Origin: Lachancea dasiensis
Taxonomy: Eukaryota > Ascomycota > Saccharomycetes > Saccharomycetales > Saccharomycetaceae
Length of the DNA: 64,000 nucleotides
Assembly: GCA_900074725.1 (NCBI GenBank)
Contig: LT598461.1
Span: 1,054,001-1,118,000 of the forward strand
Reading direction: 5' to 3'
Position 1 is the first letter of the stretch, and the number at the start of each line of letters is the position of its first letter. Under the pieces are notes generated by a model. The model did no database searches, had not been told where the DNA came from, and was given only the letters and a program-made list of their open reading frames with translations. The position numbers and the translations under genes were made by a program. This document shows, in pieces, positions 19,991-29,121 of the stretch.

Positions 19991-22900
19991 TCAGTTCTTG
20001 AGGGTCTTGGTGATTGCATCTGCGGCCTTCTCGACTCCTTCCTTGGTACCTCTGATGAAAATAATATCGGCAACCGCGTCTCCTTTCTTTGGAATGCTGA
20101 TCAAAGTATTGGAAGCCTCCCTGATCTTCTTCACATGGGAACCCATAGGTCCAACAACTTTTCTAAAATCTTGAGGTTTGCTGGACCACAAATAGCCAAT
20201 CGTAGAGGCCCTGGAAGCAAGTTCGATCCTTTGTTCGATCAATTTTTGAGCCTGGGCCAAAACATCTTGTTTCTTTGGTAGTGGCTCCTTGTCTTGTTCT
20301 TCAGGGGATAAGATGTCGGATAGATCGACAGGCTCGTAAGACAACCTCCAGGGAATCGTTCCTTCAACTTTGTCTTTTGCAATGGCGTTCTCCTCCATTG
20401 TAAGCTTAATTTTCTCGCCTTCAGAGCCGGAAGCACGTTCAACTGGAATTGACAACTTAGCACGGGCTAGTTTGTTGGCTTTGTTGCCTGCGTTACCAAA
20501 TTTGACATTGATAGAAAAATCTGACCTCAACCTCTGGATGAACGCTCCTTTTTCCGAAACAAACTCGTGGAAAGAGGCTGGCACATCAATCTCAACATCA
20601 CAGTTATCTCTGATAATTTCCGAAAATATTTTCTTTTCGCAGGCGGCAATGTTACTAGGAAGACCTAAAACCTTGACTTTACTACTTTTATCACCAATGG
20701 CTGGCAGTAACAGCCTAACACGGAACTCTGATTCTAGCTGGCGGCGAACGGAACCACCAGGGCCAATTAAAGCCCCCACTCTGTCTAGAGGAACCTCCAA
20801 CTCCTTCTCAATAGAGTTTTCTCTTTCTTCGACAATTTTTTTGATCTCCTTTACTAGTGCCTGGACAAAAGATTGAGGTCCTTGGATAACTATCTTTTTA
20901 TCCTGTGCTTTGGCATCTGGAATGTCAACGGTTTTATTTCTTATGTCATCACCTCCTGCCTTAGAGATTAATTCCTTTAGTACACGTCCTCCAGCACCCA
21001 CGATGTCTCTAATATAATCCGGATTCACTTCAAATGATTCCACCTGAACATCAGCGGCTTCCTTGATAATCTCATTTACACGTTGAGTCGCCTCTTTGAT
21101 GGCTTGTCTGGATCCGGTGATTTCTAATTCGACCTCTCCTGCTTCCACGGCCTTAGAATCGGAAGTCTTCTGTAAGAAGTCCAACTCAACGCCACACTCA
21201 GCCCTTATGTCATTAATCATATCACCACCCTTGCCGATAATGCGAGGGACGTGCTCGGTTGGAACTTTAATAATGGACGCGTGTCCGTTTTCTATTTCAA
21301 AGTCTAAGAGTGCTTTTAGCTCCTCGTAGGCTTTTGCCACACCTCTAGAAGGACCTTTGATAGTGACACCTTGACTTTCATCTTCGGCTGGGAAATGAAT
21401 GAATACGTTGTACTTGGTTTGTAAACGATTGCGGTAGGTACCCTGTGAACCGATTAGTTTGCCACGAAACTTAGGGAGAACGTTCAGTTCCTTTGTGACA
21501 ATGTCCGCCCACTTCTTCGACTCGTTAATCAAGTAGGCCTTCGCATGCTCTACACAATACTGAAGGCCTGTAACGGTAACCTCTGTAACATTGTTATCGG
21601 ACTCGGGAGCAACATCAATGGCACATTGAAACTTTTCTTTGGTGGCATGAAGGTTAGCACCTTTAGTTCCGATCAATCGTGGGACGGCGTTGGCTGATAC
21701 GCCAAACTTTGCTTCGAACTTTTGGCCATCCTGGGTCAAAATGGATTCAACTGCATTTGTTGCTGTCTTTACAGCTTTGCTATCACCTCTAATGGTTAAC
21801 TTGTCAGCAGATGGGTAATGAAGTTTGAACTGGACATGACCACCTTGTGCATCGATATCTTCGTCTATCAGTAGGCGAGTAATTGCTGGTAGTTTGAAGT
21901 AGGTATCCTGTTTGCCATGTGGAACATTCATAACTTCTTGAGACAAGTTAGCTAGCTTGTTGCGCAATGGTTCAAGAGCGGAATTAACCTCGTCCAAAAC
22001 TTGTTTTAGCTCGTCAGCAGATGGCCTGAAGTCATCGTCAGAAAGTTGGGCCACAATGAGTATTCTATCGTCGCCTGGGTACAGGTCCCCGAGTTGAACG
22101 AAACCTGCTTTATTTTTCTGTTGCAAAAGTGCATGCTTAATGTCTTTAGCATATAGTTCGTAGTCCAAGTCGTCAACAATCAAAACTTGTGTAGTAGGCA
22201 TTTCGTTAACTAGATTGATGATGTCTTTGCGAACAGCCTTCAGTTCGTCAGCATTGTCCAAAGTTGAAGTAATTCTCACCAGCACAGACTCAGCATTGAT
22301 TAGCTCCTGGGCAGATGGTAAAGCAATGCGTACGCTTGGATGCCCATCTTTGATAGGCTCCAATAGATTGTACTTCTCGAAGTAGAGGGCGACATATTTG
22401 GCATGTTCCAAGTTTTTTCCGTGAGCCTTGGAAATCTCCAATGATTCAACCTTAAACTTCTTGGAGTTTTCTCTTGCAAATGAGACAGCATCTTCAAGCT
22501 TAGAAGCTGGGCCAACGAATGCAACTTCTTCGTCAAACTCGTGCGAGAACTTTACGGCAACGTTGAATTTTTCCTTTATTTGCGAATCATCAATTAGAAA
22601 CTGAAACTTAGTTGGGATGTTGATACGCAATGTCTTTATTTGACCATCCAGTTCTGAAAAATACTTTGAGATGGCAAGTTTTGCAGCTTGGACATTCTCG
22701 CGAAGACCCGAAAGTCTGATTACGCCCTGGGCAGAGTCAAAATGAGATACGATCTCGCTGGAGAGAAAGTCTAACTTGACAAAAGGTACTAGATTTTTGT
22801 CTGGGACTTCAATCTTGATGGAAGCATTCTTGGTGTCTTCTCTGACAATCAGTAGAATCTTTTCTTGGGCAATTCTAACAGACTCTAAGTCACCATGAAT

Positions 22901-23638
22901 AGAAACGTTCACCAAATAATCGTCCAAGTCCTCGTCAAAAGAATCTTCGATAATATCCTTTCCGATGTCAATTTTAACTTGTAGGGGATCAGAGATTCCA
23001 CGAATGTTCTTACCTCCAGAGCCGATTATAGTAGACCTGGTTTTTGAGGGAACTTTTAAGACGGTGGTGATTGGCTTTGTAAGTTTTTTGACCACTTCTC
23101 TTCTGGCGGCACTCACGTTTTCAGGTTTCCCGGATATTAGAAAAGTACGACTAGTCTTCGACAAGGTTGATTCAATGGAAACATTGTGAGATTGCTTTAC
23201 ACTTTGAACGATTCTAGAAAAGTCTGGCTTCGCGATAGAGAGCTGTGACTGTAGATCCAGCGAGAAGGCTTCCTGAATGGTCTTGGAGCGAGCTGGTTTT
23301 GCAGAATGTGAAGCAGGGGTGGCCGAACGCGACTGAGAGGCCGAATTCGACGCGGACCTGCTTTCTGAAGCACTTGACGAGGCCGAGGGTTTCATGTTGG
23401 GCCCCCATGAGACCTTGTTGGTAGCTGCCAAGAAGGCACCTGATCCCAAAGTGGGAAAGTCCTTCTTGGTAGGTAGGGGCTTCTTTACTGCAGGAGCCTC
23501 ACCTTGCCCCATAGCTGTCTCACCCAATGCGGTTCCATCAGCCTTGATGCCAATGGTTTCGGCGGAAGCGTCAAACGTCTCTGAATTAGTTTTGGAATCT
23601 TGAACAAAAGGAGCGGGCTCGGAATCAGGGTACGACAT
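19991..23638 (-). CDS. SCP160: Multi-KH-domain RNA-binding protein Scp160 (vigilin)
   Basis: Scp160 is the yeast vigilin, a polyribosome- and ER-associated RNA-binding protein involved in translation efficiency, ploidy control and Gpa1 signalling. The 1215-residue protein is a chain of about 14 KH domains. The best preserved carry the GxxG loop, for example IGSGGKNI, IGTKGANL, IGSQGTYR, IGKGGDMI, VGAGGRVL, IGPGGSVR and, last, VGPMGSHV. Several N-terminal repeats lack a clear GxxG, as in yeast Scp160. The first 120 residues are low in complexity (Ser/Ala-rich). Length is close to yeast Scp160 (1222, recalled). It converges with YPT52 255 bp away and corresponds to YJL080C. Confidence 0.97.
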   Translation of the reverse strand: MSYPDSEPAPFVQDSKTNSETFDASAETIGIKADGTALGETAMGQGEAPAVKKPLPTKKDFPTLGSGAFLAATNKVSWGPNMKPSASSSASESRSASNSASQSRSATPASHSAKPARSKTIQEAFSLDLQSQLSIAKPDFSRIVQSVKQSHNVSIESTLSKTSRTFLISGKPENVSAARREVVKKLTKPITTVLKVPSKTRSTIIGSGGKNIRGISDPLQVKIDIGKDIIEDSFDEDLDDYLVNVSIHGDLESVRIAQEKILLIVREDTKNASIKIEVPDKNLVPFVKLDFLSSEIVSHFDSAQGVIRLSGLRENVQAAKLAISKYFSELDGQIKTLRINIPTKFQFLIDDSQIKEKFNVAVKFSHEFDEEVAFVGPASKLEDAVSFARENSKKFKVESLEISKAHGKNLEHAKYVALYFEKYNLLEPIKDGHPSVRIALPSAQELINAESVLVRITSTLDNADELKAVRKDIINLVNEMPTTQVLIVDDLDYELYAKDIKHALLQQKNKAGFVQLGDLYPGDDRILIVAQLSDDDFRPSADELKQVLDEVNSALEPLRNKLANLSQEVMNVPHGKQDTYFKLPAITRLLIDEDIDAQGGHVQFKLHYPSADKLTIRGDSKAVKTATNAVESILTQDGQKFEAKFGVSANAVPRLIGTKGANLHATKEKFQCAIDVAPESDNNVTEVTVTGLQYCVEHAKAYLINESKKWADIVTKELNVLPKFRGKLIGSQGTYRNRLQTKYNVFIHFPAEDESQGVTIKGPSRGVAKAYEELKALLDFEIENGHASIIKVPTEHVPRIIGKGGDMINDIRAECGVELDFLQKTSDSKAVEAGEVELEITGSRQAIKEATQRVNEIIKEAADVQVESFEVNPDYIRDIVGAGGRVLKELISKAGGDDIRNKTVDIPDAKAQDKKIVIQGPQSFVQALVKEIKKIVEERENSIEKELEVPLDRVGALIGPGGSVRRQLESEFRVRLLLPAIGDKSSKVKVLGLPSNIAACEKKIFSEIIRDNCDVEIDVPASFHEFVSEKGAFIQRLRSDFSINVKFGNAGNKANKLARAKLSIPVERASGSEGEKIKLTMEENAIAKDKVEGTIPWRLSYEPVDLSDILSPEEQDKEPLPKKQDVLAQAQKLIEQRIELASRASTIGYLWSSKPQDFRKVVGPMGSHVKKIREASNTLISIPKKGDAVADIIFIRGTKEGVEKAADAITKTLKN

Positions 23639-24152
23639 AATGATTTAGAACAAGCAGGTCAACAGGTAGCCAATACAGAGGAGGAAGAGACAGGTCGCAA
23701 GCGAGCCGGAATTCGGTACTAATTAATTTTTGACTTTCCTGGTCAAAAAGGACTAGTCAAAGATGTGGCGTGGCCAAATGATTCGAAAGTATCAGTTCAA
23801 ATCGATCTTGTTCACGGCAATCGCTTTTGCAAGATAACAAAAGTTAGATATAGCTGTAGTAGAATTGAGTTATCAGGGGCGATGTCTCTGGAGAATCAAT
23901 GTCTAAAATTGGTTCTTGCCTGTGTAAGCGTTAAGTTGACGTGTCCCCGGTACTGGTACGGACAAATTTTTTAGCCCAGGTGCTGTTGGTAAAATCGGGA
24001 CCACACTCGATATACAAAACTAACAATCACATGATATAAGAGAAGCTGTGGTAAACAGTGACAGCGAGCTGGGCTGTGTGTTTGAGGGCCGAAGTTTGTC
24101 TGTTGTGCTTATCGAACGTTGTGACTATCTCCCAGCATGATATTCAATGAAC
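23639..24152. other. SCP160 upstream region
   Basis: The 514-bp gap holds the SCP160 promoter and the 3' flank of the next CAP gene. I see no gene, RNA or repeat in it. Confidence 0.3.
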
Positions 24153-24893
24153 CTATCTCTTTTTAACGTTGTCTTGATATTGTCCAGCAACGTTTCCAGG
24201 TGGATTGTAGTTACAAATCGTATATTGGCCGTAGTAATCCCCACAATCGATGTAAGCGCATCCTATTTCGGTGGTAGCTTCCCACACCAATTGAGTGAAG
24301 TGGCCTGTTTTTTCAGAAAAACCAGGTTTCTCGTAGTCGTAAAGCTTGTACTCGTTGTACCAGGCTGACACGGCGCCAGTCGAATTGAACCCTAACGCCA
24401 AGTTCTCGCCAAAGGGTGAGTTTGAGTGGATAAGGGTACCATTACAGTTGTAGTTATTAGCATAGTCTTGAGCAATGTTCTGTAGCTTTGCAGACCAGAT
24501 CAGTGCAGGGGCGCTGTGCAGTTTGCGATAAGCATTATGTTGGTTGAGAACCTGGGGTAGAAACTGGGCATCAGGGAAATCGCTCGAGGAGGTTTGGGAC
24601 AAGGTAACCGACATACCTGCCGGCAGTATCGATTTGGTGGATGATCCGAGAGAAGAAATAACGGCTGATGATATTTTCTTAACAGTCTCGGTGCTGGAGC
24701 CGCCCCAGGCATATCCTGGGGAAACGGTCCTGGATCTTATTATTGTTGTCCGCAGAGTGATCCACGCAACTGTGGTAGGAGCTGCATCACTACTAAAGCC
24801 TGTCGCCTGTACAGGCGCAGTGTCCACCAGAGAAACCGCTACACACAAGGCTTGTGGAGCCAGGGGTAAAACATACGCAAGGTATAGCTTCAT
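24153..24893 (-). CDS. Secreted CAP/SCP-domain protein (PRY family), short form
   Basis: Pry proteins are secreted CAP-superfamily members that bind and export sterols and fatty acids. The 246-residue product has a short N-terminal hydrophobic signal (about 1-20) and a spacer with little Ser/Thr bias. A CAP domain at about residues 108-240 shows NQHNAYRKLH, HSNSPFGENLALG, GHFTQLVWEATTEIGC and ICNYNPPGN. The cavity residues (His, Glu, Glu, His) of the fold appear present. It lies 282 bp downstream of a second, longer PRY gene on the same strand, so the pair is a tandem duplication; S. cerevisiae also has a pair (PRY1, PRY3) here. I cannot say which copy is orthologous to which. A TATATA box candidate lies at 24965-24970. 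Confidence 0.9.
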   Translation of the reverse strand: MKLYLAYVLPLAPQALCVAVSLVDTAPVQATGFSSDAAPTTVAWITLRTTIIRSRTVSPGYAWGGSSTETVKKISSAVISSLGSSTKSILPAGMSVTLSQTSSSDFPDAQFLPQVLNQHNAYRKLHSAPALIWSAKLQNIAQDYANNYNCNGTLIHSNSPFGENLALGFNSTGAVSAWYNEYKLYDYEKPGFSEKTGHFTQLVWEATTEIGCAYIDCGDYYGQYTICNYNPPGNVAGQYQDNVKKR

Positions 24894-24964
24894 ATGAGAG
24901 TTGGCATTGAAGGGGCAAGAATTACTTTAACATACTGTGACACAAACTACCCTCCTACCGTCCC

Positions 24965-24970
24965 TATATA
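24965..24970 (-). promoter_or_regulatory. TATA box candidate of the short PRY gene
   Basis: TATATA lies about 70 bp upstream of the ATG of the short CAP gene, in the range used by yeast TATA promoters. The sequence is directly visible; its use is inferred. Confidence 0.4.
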
Positions 24971-25175
24971 TGGTTTTCAGCTGCCTCCTCCCATCCTGTT
25001 CTTCCTGAATCTTGAATAAACATCTAACAGGGAAGAAACACGATCCGTAACAGAGGTGAAACCTGAAATGCAATATCATTTAAATCTGAAACTAAGTGAT
25101 ACGAACGAAATAACCTAATGTACATTTTTCTGAAGTATTTTTACGTCGTCATCCGGATGGTCATACTGGACTAAT

Positions 25176-26207
25176 TTATTTGGTGGACATAACGTTATCG
25201 GCGAATTCGCCAAGGAAGTTACCAGCGGACTTGTAGGAGCAGATAACGTAGTCACCAGTACCACCGCCGCATTTCTTGATCCCACAGCCAACTTGGGAAG
25301 TAGATTTCCAAACCACTTGTGTAAAGTGCCCAGTAGATTCGGAGAAAGTTGGATTGGACCAATCGTAGGATTTAATTTCATCGTACCAAGCCTCAACAGA
25401 GCCCGCTCCCGAATATCCGCAGGCCAAGTTCTCACCGTATGGACCGCCAGAGTGGGTCAAGGATCCCGAACAATCATATTTGTCGGCGTAGTCTTGAGCA
25501 TAAGAGGCCAAAGTGTCAGACCAGGATAGGTCTGAGGTATCCTCATGCAAGGCTCTCTTGTCATTGTGAGCCTTCAACATACTACTTTCGAAGTCTGACG
25601 ATGAAGATGTTGATGAAGCAGTGGCAGAGCTCGAAGAGCTGGTCGAAGTTTCGGTCGAGGATGCCGATGCGGACTCGGAGGATGGTGACAAAGTAGTGGT
25701 AGATGATGATGACGTTTCAGAGGAGCTGGTTGAGACAGGAGCAACGCTCTGCGCGGCGACCTTTTGAGCAACGCTGACTGAGGTAGCTGGCGCGGAGGAG
25801 AAAGTGCTGGAGCTGGAGGAGCTGGCAGAACTGGACGTTGTTGCTTCGGGAACAACAGTAGACGCAATCAAATAGTCAGAAGATGAAGCTGGGGCTGACA
25901 CAGTAGACGCAATCGAATAGTCAGAAGATGAAGCTGGGGCTGAAACAGTAGACGCTGGCACTGACGATGCAACTGCTGCAGAGGATGAGGTAGCGGAAAC
26001 CACAGTTGCTGGTGTGGACGTGGCAATTGCGTTTTCGAGCTCTGTTGTCCACGACGTCTTTACAACGCCGTTCTCAGTGTACAAGCTACCCTTAACAACG
26101 GCTGTTTGTTGAGCATGAGCGTGGTGTGTCACAGTAGTGACTGCTGGGGCAGCAAGAGTTGTCGAAACTGCTGCCGCGGAGACGAGTGCGACTTGTGAGA
26201 ATTTCAT
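25176..26207 (-). CDS. PRY1: Secreted sterol-binding CAP protein Pry1/Pry2
   Basis: The 343-residue protein is a typical Pry1/Pry2: signal peptide (about 1-19, ending near LAAPA), then a Ser/Thr/Ala-rich, probably O-mannosylated stalk to about residue 200. A C-terminal CAP domain (about 205-343) follows, with LKAHNDKRALHED, HSGGPYGENLACG, GHFTQVVWKSTSQVGC and ICSYKSAGNFLGEF. Pry1 and Pry2 export acetylated sterols and bind fatty acids. The stalk holds a perfect-phase 45-bp tandem repeat. The gene is in the YJL079C/YKR013W position beside SCP160, so it is the pre-duplication PRY1/PRY2 gene; the symbol is by family only. Confidence 0.93.
   Translation of the reverse strand: MKFSQVALVSAAAVSTTLAAPAVTTVTHHAHAQQTAVVKGSLYTENGVVKTSWTTELENAIATSTPATVVSATSSSAAVASSVPASTVSAPASSSDYSIASTVSAPASSSDYLIASTVVPEATTSSSASSSSSSTFSSAPATSVSVAQKVAAQSVAPVSTSSSETSSSSTTTLSPSSESASASSTETSTSSSSSATASSTSSSSDFESSMLKAHNDKRALHEDTSDLSWSDTLASYAQDYADKYDCSGSLTHSGGPYGENLACGYSGAGSVEAWYDEIKSYDWSNPTFSESTGHFTQVVWKSTSQVGCGIKKCGGGTGDYVICSYKSAGNFLGEFADNVMSTK
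25861..25950. repeat. 45-bp in-frame tandem repeat in the PRY1 stalk
   Basis: Two copies of a 45-bp unit start at 25861 and 25906 and differ at very few positions. They encode two 15-residue units containing SSDY-IASTVSAPA. The number of copies is expected to vary between strains, as in other yeast cell-surface stalks. Confidence 0.85.
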
Positions 26208-27351
26208 AGCTAAAGGAGAGTGCGAGAGCTCGAGGACGAGGTCGGAAAAGGAATGGAAGGGGTATGGACTGTTTTCCTAAGGAGAGATCCTAGTTGGACG
26301 TTGAAGTAGACCGGCAAAGACCTATGGCAGGTGAAGAGCTGATTATAACTTGAAAACCTTGAATTAAACCTCCAAAATCCATAAGGAAAACAACTGTACC
26401 AGCCTCTCGTTTCTTATACCCACCGTGGGACTAAGTAGTCATCCGAGTATTTTTCGTAGCTTTGTTTCATTCCTCGAACTTGCAATCTGCAGTGTAACAA
26501 AACACCGGGTGTCTCGAATTTCCCGTCTTTCCCTGATACAGAATGGTCCTGAATGATGCAATATCTAGATCTGGACGAACACGCGAAAAAAAAAAGACAC
26601 GACGCAACCAAGCTATACAGTGGCTGTGTTGAGCAGTGCCTGTAGTGATCCTAGGCCCTGTAACGCTGTTAGCACTGGCAATGCTGCACCGAACAAGCAG
26701 GTATCCAGTCACAGCCGTGCTCCAGCTTTGGTAAAAGTCCGCATAAAACCAAGCTTAAGCTTGTTACTAGGGAATGAAAACAACACCATGTCGTCAACGG
26801 AGGCTGTGTACATTTGCCGTTCGATAGTTTTTTATGGTCTTTCACGAGCCCAGCCGCATGAACTGGGAATATTTCGTGGGTTCAATAAGTCCCTTTTAGG
26901 CAAAAAAATATCAGGCTATGCACATTTGGAAGCTGCGGGCATCGTTGCCAAATGTGTCCATCGGCTACTCTGTTGTCATACCCGTTATGGTAAAGCAAGT
27001 GCCAGTGCTGGCAAACACCCTGGAGTCTGAAATTCTGGAGGTTTGTATGACCGATTCTCAAAATTGCATAAGCTGAACTAAAAAGCAAACGTAACAGCCG
27101 AGACCCTCCGCCTCAATTCTAGATCTTAGAAAGACCTCTTCGACGATTGTTCGAAAGCACGAACAACAAAAATCTCTCAGAAGAGCTAGAACTGGAGACA
27201 GCTGGGGTGGCTTCTGATGAGGTAGCAGCTGTGCTCGGGAATTTTCCCTATGGAAATAACTGTTTGATCCTGCAAAACGCGTACCTGCCATTACTATGTG
27301 CTTCATTTGCGGAGGTGAGTAGCACAGAGTTGAATCGGAAATCTAATAACT
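26208..27351. other. Intergenic region between PRY1 and tRNA-Ala
   Basis: More than 1.1 kb lies between the PRY1 start and tRNA-Ala. An open frame of 136 codons at 26620-27030 has no protein-like pattern and I do not call it. The region should contain the PRY1 promoter. No LTR remnant next to the tRNA was recognised. Confidence 0.3.
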
Positions 27352-27424
27352 GGGCGTGTGGCGTAGTTGGTAGCGCGCTCCCTTAGCATGGGAGAGGTCA
27401 TCGGTTCGACTCCGGTCTCGTCCA
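27352..27424 (+). tRNA. tRNA-Ala (AGC)
   Basis: A 73-base cloverleaf runs from GGGCGTGTGG to CTCGTCCA without intron. The anticodon AGC is at 27385-27387 in the loop CTTAGCATG, flanked by a five-pair stem (CTCCC/GGGAG). The A and B box promoter sequences (TAGTTGGTAGC, GGTTCGACTCC) are clear, and a T-run follows directly as the Pol III terminator. It closely resembles the S. cerevisiae tRNA-Ala(AGC). Confidence 0.97.
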
Positions 27425-28016
27425 AATTTTTTTACTTTTTGAAAGCTGCCTCGCTGGGTACGCTGTCCACGATAGCTGGACGCAATGCGACTTTGGTGAT
27501 GGAATCGTGAGTTTGAGCGGTCCTTTGACACATTTTTTTTCTGCAGTTCATTAACACAGATGTATACCCTCCGATATTGTGCTCCAAAATATCGTGAATG
27601 GTCCCCAGTATTAGTCCCCATGCGACTAGATGACAGCTTCCAGCGTGGCCAGAGCTGCTGCTCTTTGCTAGTTGTTAGAAACGTCTAATCTTGTAGCGAT
27701 GTTGTGTTCATCCGGCCCGTACCCGCCCAAGGCCCTTACTCTAATTATCGCTCCCACCGCAAGTACTTGAAACGTACTCGTCACGATCCCAGGTTGTTTA
27801 CGTCCATAGTGATTTATACAACCATGTTATCTGATAGACAGATTGCTGACATGTACCACTATTATGGATACAATTATGATTATATTATAGTTATGACAGA
27901 TACGAAGCAAGTGTGGCCTTTTACCTGAAACTTTGAAACGCACAGCCCTGAACAAACGTCATTCGTCAATTGATAATTGTCACGATTCATCAGGCGATCC
28001 TTTGTCTCAGTTTCAA
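27425..28016. other. Intergenic region between tRNA-Ala and the YKR011C-like gene
   Basis: The gap begins with the Pol III terminator T-runs of tRNA-Ala (about 27426-27435) and should hold the promoter of the downstream gene. I see no other gene. Confidence 0.3.
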
Positions 28017-28958
28017 ATGCAAGAAATAATGGTGCCAAGTGGCGGTGATCAATGTATGAAGCTGACGCTTGTCAGCATCTTTCAAGATATCACGCAAGTG
28101 CAGAAGTACCTAGGTTCACTTCAAGACACGTTTTCTGTGGAGCTCAAAAGTACAGAAACAATTACGCAGAACTTGAAGGTCAAGTGCGTTTCGCACGGGT
28201 CGTGCCACGACTGTCCTCTGTACATCCTAGAGTACAACTCCAAATCCCACGAGTATGCTTTGTGGAAATCAGCTGCTGGAGGCTGGACGATCGGGGCTAC
28301 CTTGGCACGGCTGTTTGCTAGAGCGCCCACCTCGAAATCCAAAACAATTCTGAATGTGGCAGAACTGGATCGCCACCTGGAATCCTCCGACGTGTCTTCT
28401 CGACACAGCCGCAATTTTCTGCGGGAAACGCTACAAAATCTAAATGTGGAATGGCACACATCGCCTTTCGACTTCAAGGTTTTTTTCAAGTTGCTTGACG
28501 AATCGATCGATCGTGAAATGGCCTCCAAACAAGCCCACGCTTCAACACTCGAGCTGGTCTCGCCTTTACAGTACAAGAGCTTGATCACATTAGCGGTTCT
28601 TAAGACGAAGGTTTTGGTCAGTAAGCAAAAGTTACAAAAAGATTTGCTGGAGTACAACCAACGCGTGCAAAAGTGTCAATTACTCGCCACGACTGATGAT
28701 TCATCGACAATCCAAGCAGAAAGTCCAGAGCCATCGCTCTTCTCGGCTACGTCCCATCCTCTGTCATCTCCTGCTGACGATTCTTATTCATTATCTTCAA
28801 GACAGCTGCTGACCAACTTTCAAAAGCATTTCAAAGGTTTGGCCGAAACTTTCGAAACTTTTGACGTACAGAAGAGCTCACCGCGCATGGCTCACAAGTG
28901 GAAGATCGGCAAGACCTCAAAAAGTGGAAAATCTAGCTCCAAGAAATTGAGCGCTTGA
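28017..28958 (+). CDS. Conserved yeast protein of unknown function, YKR011C position
   Basis: I do not recognise the family by sequence. The 313-residue product (first ATG in frame at 28017; others at 28029 and 28056) has a folded-looking first half with a Cys-rich patch (CVSHGSCHDCP) and aromatic-rich text. A helical segment at about 180-210 follows, then a Ser-rich tail ending in a strongly basic SKSGKSSSKKLSA. That tail would suit nuclear or nucleic-acid contact, but this is inference. It lies between PRY and NET1/TOF2 in the orientation of S. cerevisiae YKR011C (353 residues as recalled, reported nuclear), so I treat it as the likely orthologue. An alternative is a lineage gene that merely occupies the position. 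Confidence 0.7.
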   Translation: MQEIMVPSGGDQCMKLTLVSIFQDITQVQKYLGSLQDTFSVELKSTETITQNLKVKCVSHGSCHDCPLYILEYNSKSHEYALWKSAAGGWTIGATLARLFARAPTSKSKTILNVAELDRHLESSDVSSRHSRNFLRETLQNLNVEWHTSPFDFKVFFKLLDESIDREMASKQAHASTLELVSPLQYKSLITLAVLKTKVLVSKQKLQKDLLEYNQRVQKCQLLATTDDSSTIQAESPEPSLFSATSHPLSSPADDSYSLSSRQLLTNFQKHFKGLAETFETFDVQKSSPRMAHKWKIGKTSKSGKSSSKKLSA

Positions 28959-29121
28959 TGGCTTCACCATATCTTAACGATAAATGAAAAAATAAAAATC
29001 TGTGTGCATCCAAAAGTTTATAATAATTGCCTTTACATAATTTGAAAACATTTTATTCCTGTAATCACGAGAATAAAAGCTATATCTACATTAAGTTACA
29101 TTTGCATTGAAATTTCAAAGT

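Noticed and set aside
26620-27030. Open frame of 136 codons between PRY1 and tRNA-Ala
   Set aside because: No recognisable protein text and no positional orthologue that I know; chance length in a 1.1-kb gap.
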